Assembly (NCBI RefSeq): GCF_000967865.1
Contig: NZ_JXRU01000023.1
Coordinates: forward strand, 1-64,000
DNA: 64,000 nt
From: Microbacterium sp. SA39
Lineage (GTDB): Bacteria; Actinomycetota; Actinomycetes; Actinomycetales; Microbacteriaceae
Direction of reading: 5' to 3'
A program made the translations under genes and the position numbers. This document shows, piece by piece, positions 36,233 through 46,383 of the stretch. Position 1 is the stretch's first letter, and each line of letters begins with the position of its first letter. A model generated the notes under the pieces. It was not told the DNA's origin. It was given only the letters and a program-made list of their open reading frames with translations, and made no database searches.

Positions 36233-36283
36233 ATATCGATAGTCGTTATTAGCGATAAACGTTAACATAACGACTGTCGATAT
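36233..36283. promoter_or_regulatory. Large AT-rich inverted-repeat operator of the DUF2975 unit
   Basis: The left arm ATATCGATAGTCGTTAT (36233-36249) and right arm ATAACGACTGTCGATAT (36267-36283) are complementary at 16 of 17 positions, around a 17-base spacer containing AGCGATAAACGTTAAC. It starts 15 bases upstream of the first gene and is the most AT-rich stretch of the neighbourhood. It probably contains the promoter and the binding sites of the HTH protein encoded at 33945-34181. Confidence 0.75.
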
Positions 36284-36492
36284 CCCCGTCAACCCCGCGC
36301 TGGCTCCCGTCGCAGAAACGGCGAGTGTTCCGCCGCTGCACCCGCCGAAAGTGCCACGGGAGCGGATGCCGCGCTGTCACGCCCAGGGCGAACACGGGCA
36401 TACCTCGCCCGAGCGGTGGTTACTCTCGATGTACAAGCGCAGAACGCCCTGACGGCGCAGCGCTTCGCCCCAGTGCGAAAAGGAGTAGCAGC

Positions 36493-39021
<2,529 letters not shown>

Positions 39022-39027
39022 TTCATC

Positions 39028-39061
39028 AGAAGGGGCGGATGCTGCGGCATCCGCCCCTTCT
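39028..39061 (+). terminator. clpC terminator
   Basis: A perfect 15-bp stem (AGAAGGGGCGGATGC, 39028-39042; complement 39047-39061) with a 4-base loop begins 7 bases after the clpC stop codon. Confidence 0.88.
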
Positions 39062-39080
39062 GCATGTCTAGGCTGGGGAT

Positions 39081-39581
39081 GTGAGCGAGTACATCGTCCG
39101 ACCGGCGCGCAGCGCCGACGTCGTCGGCATCCGGAACCTGCTGCAGCCGCTCGTCGAACAGCGCATCCTGCTGGGCAAGGATCTCGCGGTGCTCTACGGC
39201 TCGGTGCAGGAGTTCATCGTCGCGGAAGCCGACGGCGAACTCATCGGCTGCGGTGCGCTGCACGTGATCTGGGAGGATCTCGGCGAGGTCCGCACGCTTC
39301 TCGTGCGGGACGACTGGCTGCACCACGGCGTCGGGCGCGGCATCGTCGACCGGCTCGAGGAGGCAGCCAAAGCCCTCGGTCTGACGCGGCTGTTCTGCCT
39401 GACCTTCGAGGTCGAGTTCTTCGGCCGACGCGGATACACCCCGATCGGCGAGCAGGTCGTCGACCCCGACGTGTACTCCCAGCTGCTGCGCAGCGGTGAC
39501 GCGGGTGTCGAGGAGTTCCTCGACCTCGCGCACGTGAAGCCCAACACGCTCGGCAACACGCGCATGCTCAAGGTGCTCTGA
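39081..39581 (+). CDS. Amino-acid N-acetyltransferase, short actinobacterial N-acetylglutamate synthase type
   Basis: 166 residues, GNAT fold. The opening VRPARSADVVGIRNLLQPLVEQRILLGKDLAVLYGSVQEFIVAE, the WEDLGEVRTLLV segment and the acetyl-CoA site HHGVGRGIVDRLEEAAK match the stand-alone ArgA-like acetyltransferases (Rv2747 type) that acetylate glutamate as the first step of arginine synthesis. No amino-acid kinase domain is present. Start GTG at 39081 lies 6 bases behind TAGGCT (39069-39074), leaderless type. Confidence 0.85.
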   Translation: MSEYIVRPARSADVVGIRNLLQPLVEQRILLGKDLAVLYGSVQEFIVAEADGELIGCGALHVIWEDLGEVRTLLVRDDWLHHGVGRGIVDRLEEAAKALGLTRLFCLTFEVEFFGRRGYTPIGEQVVDPDVYSQLLRSGDAGVEEFLDLAHVKPNTLGNTRMLKVL

Positions 39582-39742
39582 CCTCGCGAGGGCTCGTCGG
39601 GCGATCCATCGTTTCGTCCATGTTCTTCCCCGATCCCGCCATGGGGCGCGGCGCGCGTCGCCGATAGCTTCGTCGCAGGACCCCGCGTCCTGTCATCGAC
39701 CGCAGTTCGTCGACGGCTCGCACCTGCACGGAGGATCAACGG

Positions 39743-42733
39743 ATGAACGACGATGTCATCGACGTCGGATCGACCATGAGCGGTCATCAAGAGAGCACGC
39801 GGAGCGATCACCGCATAGTCCTGCCGGAGGCGACAGGAGAGCTTCGCGCCGCGCTCGACCGCGACGAGGCGATCGCCTGGAGCGAGCCGCTGAGCATCCT
39901 GACCTACGACGCCGCCGAGCCCAGCATCCACCCGATGTATCTCGACAAGCGGGTCTATCAGGGCTCGAGCGGCAAGGTGTACCCGATCCCGTTCACCGAG
40001 CACATCGCTGATGACGGCGTGATCCGCGAGTGGCAGGCGATCCACGTCGAGAACGAGTACGTGCGTCTCGTGATCCTTCCCGAGCTCGGCGGGCGCATCC
40101 ACGTCGGCTACGACAAGACGACCGGCTACGACTTCTTCTACCGCAACAACGTGATCAAGCCGGCGCTCGTCGGGCTCGCCGGCCCCTGGATCAGCGGTGG
40201 CGTCGAGTTCAACTGGCCGCAGCATCACCGCCCGGGCACCTACCTGCCGGTCGAGACGACGATCGAGCACGACGACGACGGCGCCGTCACGGTGTGGTGC
40301 CACGACCACGACCCGTTCACGCGGATGTCGGCGCAGCACGGCATCCGTCTTCGCGCGGGGAGTTCGGTCGTCGAGCTCGTCGTGCGGCTCCACAACCGCA
40401 CGAGCGAGCGGCAGTCGTTCCTGTGGTGGGCGAACGTCGCTGCCCGCGTGCACGACGACTATCAGTCGTTCTTCCCGCAGGACGTTCGGTTCGTCGCCGA
40501 CCATGCGCGCCGGGCGCTGACCGCCTTCCCCGAGGCCGACCGCCCGTACTACGGCGTCGACTACCCGGCTCTCGCCGCCGAGCGCGAGGGCGCCGACCGC
40601 ATCGACTTCTACCGGAACATCCCCGTGCCGACGTCGTACATGATCGTCGACTCGCAGCAGGACTTCTTCGGCGGCTACGACCACGCGGCGGGCGCGGGAT
40701 TCGTGCACTGGGCGGAGCGGCGCCTGGCCCCCGGCAAGAAGCAGTGGACCTGGGGCGACGCGCCGTTCGGCCACGCCTGGGACTCCCAGCTCACCGACGC
40801 CGACGGCCCGTACGTCGAGCTCATGGCAGGCGTGTACACCGACAACCAGCCCGACTTCGCGTGGCTGCTGCCCGGTGAGACGAAGGTCTTCAGCCAGTAC
40901 TGGTACCCGATCCCCGCGATCGGGGCGGCGCATCAGGCGACGACGGATGCCGCCGTGCACGTCGAGCGTGGGGAGCGGGTGACGGCGAGCTTCGCGGTCA
41001 CGAGCCGCCGCGCCGGCGCGACGCTGCGGATAATGGAGCACGGTGTCGTCGTCGCCAGCCTGACGGCCGACCTCGTCCCCGGCGTGCCCGTCTCCCTCGA
41101 AGCGGACGTCGCCTCCTCCGACGGGATCGTCGCAGAGCTCGTCGACGCCGACGGCGGTCTGCTCGTGCGCTGGATGCCGACGGATGCCGCAGACGGCGAG
41201 CCCTGGGTGGCCGACGAGCCGCCACTGCCCGAAGACATCGACAGCGTCGAGGAGCTCTACCTCACCGGTCTTCACCTTCATCAGAACCGGCATCCCACCC
41301 GGTCGCCGCTACCCTACTGGCGGGCGGCGATCGAGCGCGACGCGGGTGATGCGCGCACGAACCTGGCACTCGCGGATCGGGCATATCGTGCCGGCCGCTT
41401 CGAGGGCGCGCTCGCACACGCGCAGACCGCGATCGAGCGCCTGACGCGCCGTAACGCGAACCCGACCGACACGGAGGCGTATTACCTCGCGGGGCTCGTG
41501 CTCGCCCGTCTCGGCCGGGAGACCGAAGCGCAGCGGATGTTCGGGAAGGCCGGATGGGACGGGACGTGGGCCGCGGCATCCGGTGTCGAACTCGTCCGGT
41601 CGTTGCTGCGGACGGGCCAGCACCGCGCGGCCCTGCGGGTGCTGGACACGCTCGACGGCATCGTCGGTCACGACACTCGTCGGATCGCACTCCGCGTTCT
41701 CGCTCTGCGCGGTCGCGGCGAGATCGCTCTCGGCACGGCCATCGCTCAGCGTGCCCTCGGGGCCGACCCGCTCGATGCGACGCTCCGCGTGCTCGCCGGA
41801 CGTGACCTGGGATCGGATGCCGGGCTGCTGCTCGACGTGGCTCTGGACCTTCGGCTTGCGGGAGCGGTCGACGATGCACTGCGCCTGATCGAGGCGGCCA
41901 ACGCCGCCCCGATCCGCGCGGCCGGGAATGTGCGCCCGATCGCGGCCTACCTGGCTGCGGAGATCCATGCGGCGCGTGGTGAGCACGAGGCCGCGGCTCG
42001 CGCACGGTCGCGCGCCAGAACGATGGATCAGCGCTGGGCGTTCCCGGCCGGCCTCGACGCGCTGCAGGCGCTCGAGTCTGCCGTCGCGGCCGAGCCCGAC
42101 GACGGGGTCGCCCTGTCTCTCCTCGGCATGCTGCTCTTCTCGGTCGGCCGACGTCGGGAGGCGACCGAGGCGTGGAATCGCGCGATCGAGACCGGTCGGG
42201 AGGATGCCGTGCTGTTCCGCAATGCGGCGCTCGCGGCCTACAACGTCGAGCGCGACGAGCAGAAGGCCTGGAGTCTGTACGTCCGCGCTGTCGAGACCGC
42301 GCCGTCCGACGCGCGCGTGCGATATGAGCAGGATCAACTCGCCGCGCGGCTGGGCCAATCCGCTGCGGAACGTCTCGCCCGGCTGCGTCCCGCGGAAGAC
42401 CTGGTCCTCACCCGCGACGACTTCGCGATCGAGTACGCGCGTCTCCTCGTCGCGGAGGGAGAGGCTGCGCGGGCGCGCAGCATCCTGCTCACCCGTCGGT
42501 TCCACCCCTGGGAAGGCGGAGAGGGGCAGGCGATCTCCACCTGGGATCTCACGCTCGAGGCTCTCGGCCTGCCGCTGACCGACCCGCCGGCCACGCTCGG
42601 CGAGGCGCGCGCGGCCTATGTCGCACCCGCCGCCGTTCGTGACGACGGGGTGACCGACTACTTCGCGACGAGCCTGCCGGAGCTGCTGCTGTTCGACCAG
42701 GCCGGAGAAGGGGATGACGGCGAGGAGGATTGA
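39743..42733 (+). CDS. DUF5107 domain protein with C-terminal tetratricopeptide repeats
   Basis: 996 residues, soluble. Residues about 30-400 form a DUF5107 domain, a galactose-mutarotase-like beta-sandwich (RLVILPELGGRIHVGYDKTTGYDFFYRN ... WISGGVEFNWPQHHRPGT). The C-terminal ~550 residues are helical TPR-like repeats (ALAHAQTAIERL, EALGAD-type blocks, VALSLLGMLLFSVGRRREATEAWNRAIETG). Such proteins are often encoded with glycoside-processing genes; a sugar-binding or enzyme role is inferred. GGAGG lies 8 bases before the ATG. The stop is one base before the aldose epimerase start, so the two are cotranscribed. Confidence 0.85.
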   Translation: MNDDVIDVGSTMSGHQESTRSDHRIVLPEATGELRAALDRDEAIAWSEPLSILTYDAAEPSIHPMYLDKRVYQGSSGKVYPIPFTEHIADDGVIREWQAIHVENEYVRLVILPELGGRIHVGYDKTTGYDFFYRNNVIKPALVGLAGPWISGGVEFNWPQHHRPGTYLPVETTIEHDDDGAVTVWCHDHDPFTRMSAQHGIRLRAGSSVVELVVRLHNRTSERQSFLWWANVAARVHDDYQSFFPQDVRFVADHARRALTAFPEADRPYYGVDYPALAAEREGADRIDFYRNIPVPTSYMIVDSQQDFFGGYDHAAGAGFVHWAERRLAPGKKQWTWGDAPFGHAWDSQLTDADGPYVELMAGVYTDNQPDFAWLLPGETKVFSQYWYPIPAIGAAHQATTDAAVHVERGERVTASFAVTSRRAGATLRIMEHGVVVASLTADLVPGVPVSLEADVASSDGIVAELVDADGGLLVRWMPTDAADGEPWVADEPPLPEDIDSVEELYLTGLHLHQNRHPTRSPLPYWRAAIERDAGDARTNLALADRAYRAGRFEGALAHAQTAIERLTRRNANPTDTEAYYLAGLVLARLGRETEAQRMFGKAGWDGTWAAASGVELVRSLLRTGQHRAALRVLDTLDGIVGHDTRRIALRVLALRGRGEIALGTAIAQRALGADPLDATLRVLAGRDLGSDAGLLLDVALDLRLAGAVDDALRLIEAANAAPIRAAGNVRPIAAYLAAEIHAARGEHEAAARARSRARTMDQRWAFPAGLDALQALESAVAAEPDDGVALSLLGMLLFSVGRRREATEAWNRAIETGREDAVLFRNAALAAYNVERDEQKAWSLYVRAVETAPSDARVRYEQDQLAARLGQSAAERLARLRPAEDLVLTRDDFAIEYARLLVAEGEAARARSILLTRRFHPWEGGEGQAISTWDLTLEALGLPLTDPPATLGEARAAYVAPAAVRDDGVTDYFATSLPELLLFDQAGEGDDGEED

Positions 42734-42734
42734 C

Positions 42735-43670
42735 GTGTCGACGCCGCTGTCGGGAAAGCCGTTCGCGCTGCGATCCGGGTCCTTCGAGGCGCGGATCGCG
42801 AGCGTCGGTGCGTCCCTGCGGTCGCTGCGGTGGAACGGCGTCGACCTCATCGTGCCGTTCGGGGAGGACGAGATCCGGCCGTCGATGCGGGGCGCATTTC
42901 TCGCGCCCTGGCCGAACCGCATCGCCGGCGGGCGCTTTGAGTTCGCCGGCGCCGTGCACCAGCTCGTGCAGAACGAGCCGGATACCCGCACCGCGGCGCA
43001 CGGCCTGATCGCGTGGATCGACTTCGCTGCGACGGCGGTGGCACCGGATAATCTCGTGCTCACCGCAGTGATCGCACCGCAGCCCGGCTACCCCTGGAGG
43101 GTGCGCGTCGACGCGGAGTTCCGTCTGAGCACGGCAGGTCTCTCGCAGGAGATCACCGCCACGAATGAGAGCGCGACGTCGGCTCCCGTCGGCCTCGGCG
43201 GGCATCCGTATCTGGTGGCGGAGTCCCCGCGGGCGCGGGGAATCGATGAGTTGGCGCTCGAGCTGGATGCCGAGCGGATTCTGCTCATCTCGGAGGATCG
43301 GATGCTGCCGATGCGCGAGGTCCACGTGGCTGACCCGCTCGCAGACGGGCGCGACTTCCGCGAGTCGAGGCGCATCGGCCGCACCGAGATCAACCACGCG
43401 TTCACGGGTCTCGACCGCCGCGATGGCCTGGCGCGCGCGCGACTCCTGGCTGATGACGGCACGGGCGTCGAGATCGAGTGGGACGAGCGCTGCCCCTGGG
43501 TGCAGGTCTACACGACCGACCACGGCGCCGGCGAGGAGTTCCGCAGCGGGGTGGCGATCGAGCCGATGACCTGTCCGCCTGACGCGTTCAACTCCCGCCG
43601 TGATCTGCTCGTCGTCCCGCCCGGCGGCTCAGTCAGCGCGGGCTGGGTGATCCGCCCGGTCCCCGCGTGA
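42735..43670 (+). CDS. Aldose 1-epimerase (galactose mutarotase family)
   Basis: 311 residues from a GTG at 42735 chosen for GGAGG 6 bases upstream; an in-frame ATG at 42714 overlaps the DUF5107 gene. The mutarotase motifs are LAPWPNRIAGGRFEFAG, AAHGLIAW, GLGGHPYL (catalytic histidines) and TGLDR, with the C-terminal glutamate region VAIEPMTCPPDAFN. It interconverts sugar anomers. With the DUF5107 protein, which has the same fold in its N-terminal half, it makes a two-gene sugar-handling unit. Confidence 0.9.
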   Translation: MSTPLSGKPFALRSGSFEARIASVGASLRSLRWNGVDLIVPFGEDEIRPSMRGAFLAPWPNRIAGGRFEFAGAVHQLVQNEPDTRTAAHGLIAWIDFAATAVAPDNLVLTAVIAPQPGYPWRVRVDAEFRLSTAGLSQEITATNESATSAPVGLGGHPYLVAESPRARGIDELALELDAERILLISEDRMLPMREVHVADPLADGRDFRESRRIGRTEINHAFTGLDRRDGLARARLLADDGTGVEIEWDERCPWVQVYTTDHGAGEEFRSGVAIEPMTCPPDAFNSRRDLLVVPPGGSVSAGWVIRPVPA

Positions 43671-43846
43671 GCGTCGGCGAAAGCGTCCGGCCGGGAAGTA
43701 TCGATATGCCGGTATCAACCAGGCCTTCGCCGCGAAGGAGGTGGATTTCGCCCTTGCAGCGTCTACGGCGAGCAGAGAAACCGAGGGTGGGATCCGCCTG
43801 GAGGCAGTCGTTGAGATGCAGCTTGGGAACGCCCATAGTGTTCTCA

Positions 43847-43940
43847 AATCCGGGCTACGCAAAGTTGACATAGTGGCCCGAATCCGGGTTAGGATGAGTT
43901 CATTGCTCCCCGCCGTCTCCGGATTGGCGGGGATTTTTTT
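43847..43940 (+). promoter_or_regulatory. Promoter, direct repeat and leader hairpin with T-tract ahead of the NYN gene
   Basis: TTGACA (43865-43870), 19 bases, TAGGAT (43890-43895). The octamer AATCCGGG occurs at 43847-43854 and 43881-43888, on both sides of the -35. Downstream, TCCCCGCC (43907-43914) pairs with GGCGGGGA (43926-43933) and seven T follow, ending 16 bases before the ATG of the NYN gene. This could be an attenuator, or the terminator of the upstream operon. The segment 43671-43846 holds no recognisable gene. Confidence 0.6.
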
Positions 43941-43956
43941 ACCTCGGGGGGCCGCG

Positions 43957-44634
43957 ATGCTGCGTACATCAGTCGTCATCGACTATCAAAACGTTCATCT
44001 GACTGCGCACGACGTGTTCAATCCTGGCGGCAACCGGCATGACTCCCTGATACATCCGATGCAGTTCGCGAAGAGCGCGATCATTGAACGCAACGCTCGT
44101 CAGCGTGCTGGGTTTCCGCATGCGGTATGCGAACGCGTCACCGTGTTCCGCGGGTTGCACCACGTCGACCACGACTGGGAGCAGAACCGGCGCTGCAGGG
44201 ATCAAGCAACCGAATGGACGAACGACGGCGTTCACGTCGAGCTTCGCGACCTGAAGTATCGTTTCCAGCGCGGCGCTGACGGACGGCCTGTGCTTGATAT
44301 TAACGGCAAGAAGGTACCCGAGGGGCGTCCGGTGGAGAAGGGCATCGACGTGCTCTGCGCTCTCGCCTGCGTCCGCGAAGCAGCGCGACCCGACGTCGAC
44401 TTGGTCATACTCGCATCGCGAGACACTGACCTAGTTCCTGCGCTCGATGAGGTCTACGACTTCCGAGGCGCCGACCCCGCTCGGTACGCTCGAATCGAGA
44501 CCGTAGCGTGGTTCGACAGCGGTGCTGCGCGCAACTTTGGTAGCTTGCGACCCACAGCCCCTCGAAAGATCTGGAACACCAATCTTGGTCGCGCCGTGTT
44601 CGATGCTTCCTTGGACAGGAAGGACTACCGGTAG
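43957..44634 (+). CDS. NYN-domain (LabA/PIN-like) putative ribonuclease
   Basis: 225 residues from the ATG at 43957, preceded by a G-rich CGGGGGG element. The NYN fold is clear: N-terminal VVIDYQNVHLTAHDVF (D and N of the active site), and DLVILASRDTDLVPALDEVYD with the acidic pair of the PIN-like centre. Central GIDVLCALACV matches the family's K-G-x-D-V helix (VEKGIDVL). NYN proteins are metal-dependent RNases or RNA-binding regulators. Codon use includes many A/T-ending codons unlike its neighbours, indicating transfer. It is the first gene of an accessory island, and a 20-bp perfect palindrome spans its stop codon. Confidence 0.85.
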   Translation: MLRTSVVIDYQNVHLTAHDVFNPGGNRHDSLIHPMQFAKSAIIERNARQRAGFPHAVCERVTVFRGLHHVDHDWEQNRRCRDQATEWTNDGVHVELRDLKYRFQRGADGRPVLDINGKKVPEGRPVEKGIDVLCALACVREAARPDVDLVILASRDTDLVPALDEVYDFRGADPARYARIETVAWFDSGAARNFGSLRPTAPRKIWNTNLGRAVFDASLDRKDYR

Positions 44635-44639
44635 TCCTT
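44620..44639. repeat. 20-bp perfect palindrome over the NYN stop codon
   Basis: AAGGACTACCGGTAGTCCTT is its own reverse complement; the TAG stop (44632-44634) lies in its right half. It may be a protein-binding or recombination site, or a weak terminator. The next 150 bases, to the small membrane gene, show no gene. Confidence 0.6.
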
Positions 44640-44784
44640 GACCGTGTAGTCGACGCGTCGATCGCTCTTACACGGCCGTGCCGACGAGCGACGCGAGGGA
44701 TCGGTGCTTTGATGCGCTCGTATGTCGAGGTCTCTAGCTATCGTCAGACCCAACGGCGAGGGGCGCCACGAAGAGGAGACAGTG

Positions 44785-44961
44785 ATGGAGTGGTTCCTGG
44801 ATGGACTTGGAACGATGTTGATCGGACTGGTGCTCGGCGGCGCCGGGGGAAGCGTCGTCACCTGGCGCGTTATGTCCCGGAAGACCTCGCAGCACCAACG
44901 AGCGGGGAGCAATTCGACTCAGGTGCAGGCCGGGCGTGACTTCAAAGGCGACATCAGGTGA
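44785..44961 (+). CDS. Tiny membrane protein of the accessory island
   Basis: 58 residues from the ATG at 44785, chosen for GAGGAG about 6 bases upstream; an ATG at 44722 gives 79 residues. One glycine-rich TM segment (about residues 8-27, TMLIGLVLGGAGGSVVTW) is followed by a basic stretch and the C-terminal GSNSTQVQAGRDFKGDI. This N-S-x-x-V-Q-A-G-R-D pattern resembles short beta-strand motifs seen in many mobile-element proteins, and a similar motif opens the next protein. Its stop overlaps the next start (GTGA). Likely inserts in the inner membrane with the motif in the cytoplasm. Function unknown. Confidence 0.7.
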   Translation: MEWFLDGLGTMLIGLVLGGAGGSVVTWRVMSRKTSQHQRAGSNSTQVQAGRDFKGDIR

Positions 44962-46022
44962 CTTGGGGGCGGAAGCAGCGACAAGAAGCGGGTGACGGCG
45001 CGCAACAGTGGCAAGTCGCTGGCAACGTCATCGTCGGGATCAACGAGGAGCGCGCGCGAGAGATCGCGGAGGTTACGGCTAAGCAGGTCATCGCTGAGCA
45101 TGCAGGTGTAGCGCTCGCGATCGTTCAGGAGCGGATCGATGAGTTCGATCGCCGCGTGATCTCAAGTCTCGAGGCTCGCGGCCACCTGGATGCGTTTGGG
45201 GATCCGGCATTCCAACGGGCCTATCGGAAAGCTCAGACCGGTGCGGCCTCATCTGACCGCGCGACCGACTACGACACGCTTGCAGCCCTTCTTTCCGACA
45301 GAGCTGAGTCCGTTGGCGACCGAGTGGCGGTCGGGGCGATCGAAAAGGCTATCGAGGTCGTCGATCTCGTCGATGACCTCGCACTCCGCGGCATGAGCCT
45401 TATGTACGCGATAAGGGAATGGCACCCCTTCTCGTATGACATCGATGAAGGGCTTGACGTAATCGATCGGATGATGGGAGTTCTCATCACGGGACCCCTG
45501 CCGCATGGCAGCGAGTGGGTTATGCATCTGGAGTCCCTCGGCTTGGTGCGCGCGACGACAGTAATGGAACTCAAGAAAATGCCACTCCTCCTGTCTGAGA
45601 AGTTGGTGGGGTACGTCGCACCGGGGGTTGAGAGCCGCGCTATGCCGGAGCAGGTCCACCCAGCGGTCCCTGGGGTGCGGTGGGAGCCCTTGACCGTCGA
45701 GCACGCCCTAAAGCCTGGCTATCGGCGCGTGCGCGCCTCGAACGAAGCCATGTTGAGCAGGGTCTTTGAACAGAACGGATTCCCTCAGCATTGGCGCGAG
45801 ATCATCATGGCTGAAGCGAGAAGCTTGTTTGGACTTGGCACCATTGATCCTTCGCTCAGGGAACCTCTGCTCGCTGCCGCTCAGGAGCGGACGCACCTTG
45901 CACAGGCGATGATCTTCTGGGATTCAATCCCGCTCGGCGCTCACTTGACTCTGACGGGAGAGACTCTCGCTAAGGCGAATGCCTACCGGCTGGATACAGA
46001 GGGATACATCACACGTGAGTAG
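44958..46022 (+). CDS. LPO_1073/Vpar_1526-like protein of unknown function
   Basis: 354 residues from a GTG overlapping the membrane gene's stop. Near the N-terminus is GDGAQQWQVAGNVIVGI, followed by a helix with EERAREIAEVTAKQVIAEHA. This layout resembles, from memory, the LPO_1073/Vpar_1526 family. The middle is helical (DTLAALLSDRAESVGDRVAVGAIEKAIEVVDLVDDLALRG) and the rest is mixed. No nuclease, ATPase or membrane signature is visible. Translational coupling with the tiny membrane protein and the shared Q-A-G-type motif suggest they act together. Base use differs from flanking genes, so horizontal transfer is likely. Confidence 0.65.
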   Translation: MTWGRKQRQEAGDGAQQWQVAGNVIVGINEERAREIAEVTAKQVIAEHAGVALAIVQERIDEFDRRVISSLEARGHLDAFGDPAFQRAYRKAQTGAASSDRATDYDTLAALLSDRAESVGDRVAVGAIEKAIEVVDLVDDLALRGMSLMYAIREWHPFSYDIDEGLDVIDRMMGVLITGPLPHGSEWVMHLESLGLVRATTVMELKKMPLLLSEKLVGYVAPGVESRAMPEQVHPAVPGVRWEPLTVEHALKPGYRRVRASNEAMLSRVFEQNGFPQHWREIIMAEARSLFGLGTIDPSLREPLLAAAQERTHLAQAMIFWDSIPLGAHLTLTGETLAKANAYRLDTEGYITRE

Positions 46023-46348
46023 CCGTCACGACTGTGGTTCGTTCTTGAGCATTACCCGGAGACGAAGGTCTTCGGCTTCATCTCGGGCTACGGACTCGTT
46101 CTCGCGGACGACAGCCCGTACGCGAACCGCGTGTTCGATCCCAGCACGGTGGACGACTTCTACGTCGCTCCGGATGCCGTCCGAGACGAGATCCTGCGTC
46201 GGCACCGCATGATCGTGGACGGCGACGCATTACCCATCTTCGAGATCGGCACCAACGATTCCCCGCAGGCCTGGGCGTCGGCTTGCTCTCCAACATCGCC
46301 GTGAGGTCAGGCGAGATCGTGAACACATTGGTCGAGAGCACGAACTAA
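46023..46348 (+). pseudogene. 5'-truncated, frameshifted host-like gene fragment
   Basis: Directly after the island's last stop, one frame encodes FVLEHYPETKVFGFISGYG through IFEIGTNDSPQA without a start codon. Around 46270 the coding sense moves to another frame, continuing LGVGLLSNIAVRSGEIVNTL to a TAA at 46346-46348. The GC-rich codon use is host-like, unlike the island. It looks like the 3' part of a resident gene whose 5' end was lost when the island arrived. The family is not recognised. Confidence 0.65.
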
Positions 46349-46383
46349 AGCCCGACGACGGGCCTCGACGACACTCCTGAGCC

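Noticed and set aside
36284-36492. Heat-shock operator (CIRCE/HAIR) upstream of clpC
   Set aside because: No matching inverted repeat is present in the 200 bases before the gene.
39194-41293. Minus-strand open frame of about 700 codons antisense to the DUF5107 gene
   Set aside because: Arg/Val/Asp-rich shadow without motifs or ribosome binding site.
43741-43956. Longer NYN protein starting at 43741
   Set aside because: The extra 72 codons run across the promoter and the T-tailed hairpin, and NYN family sequence starts right after the ATG at 43957.
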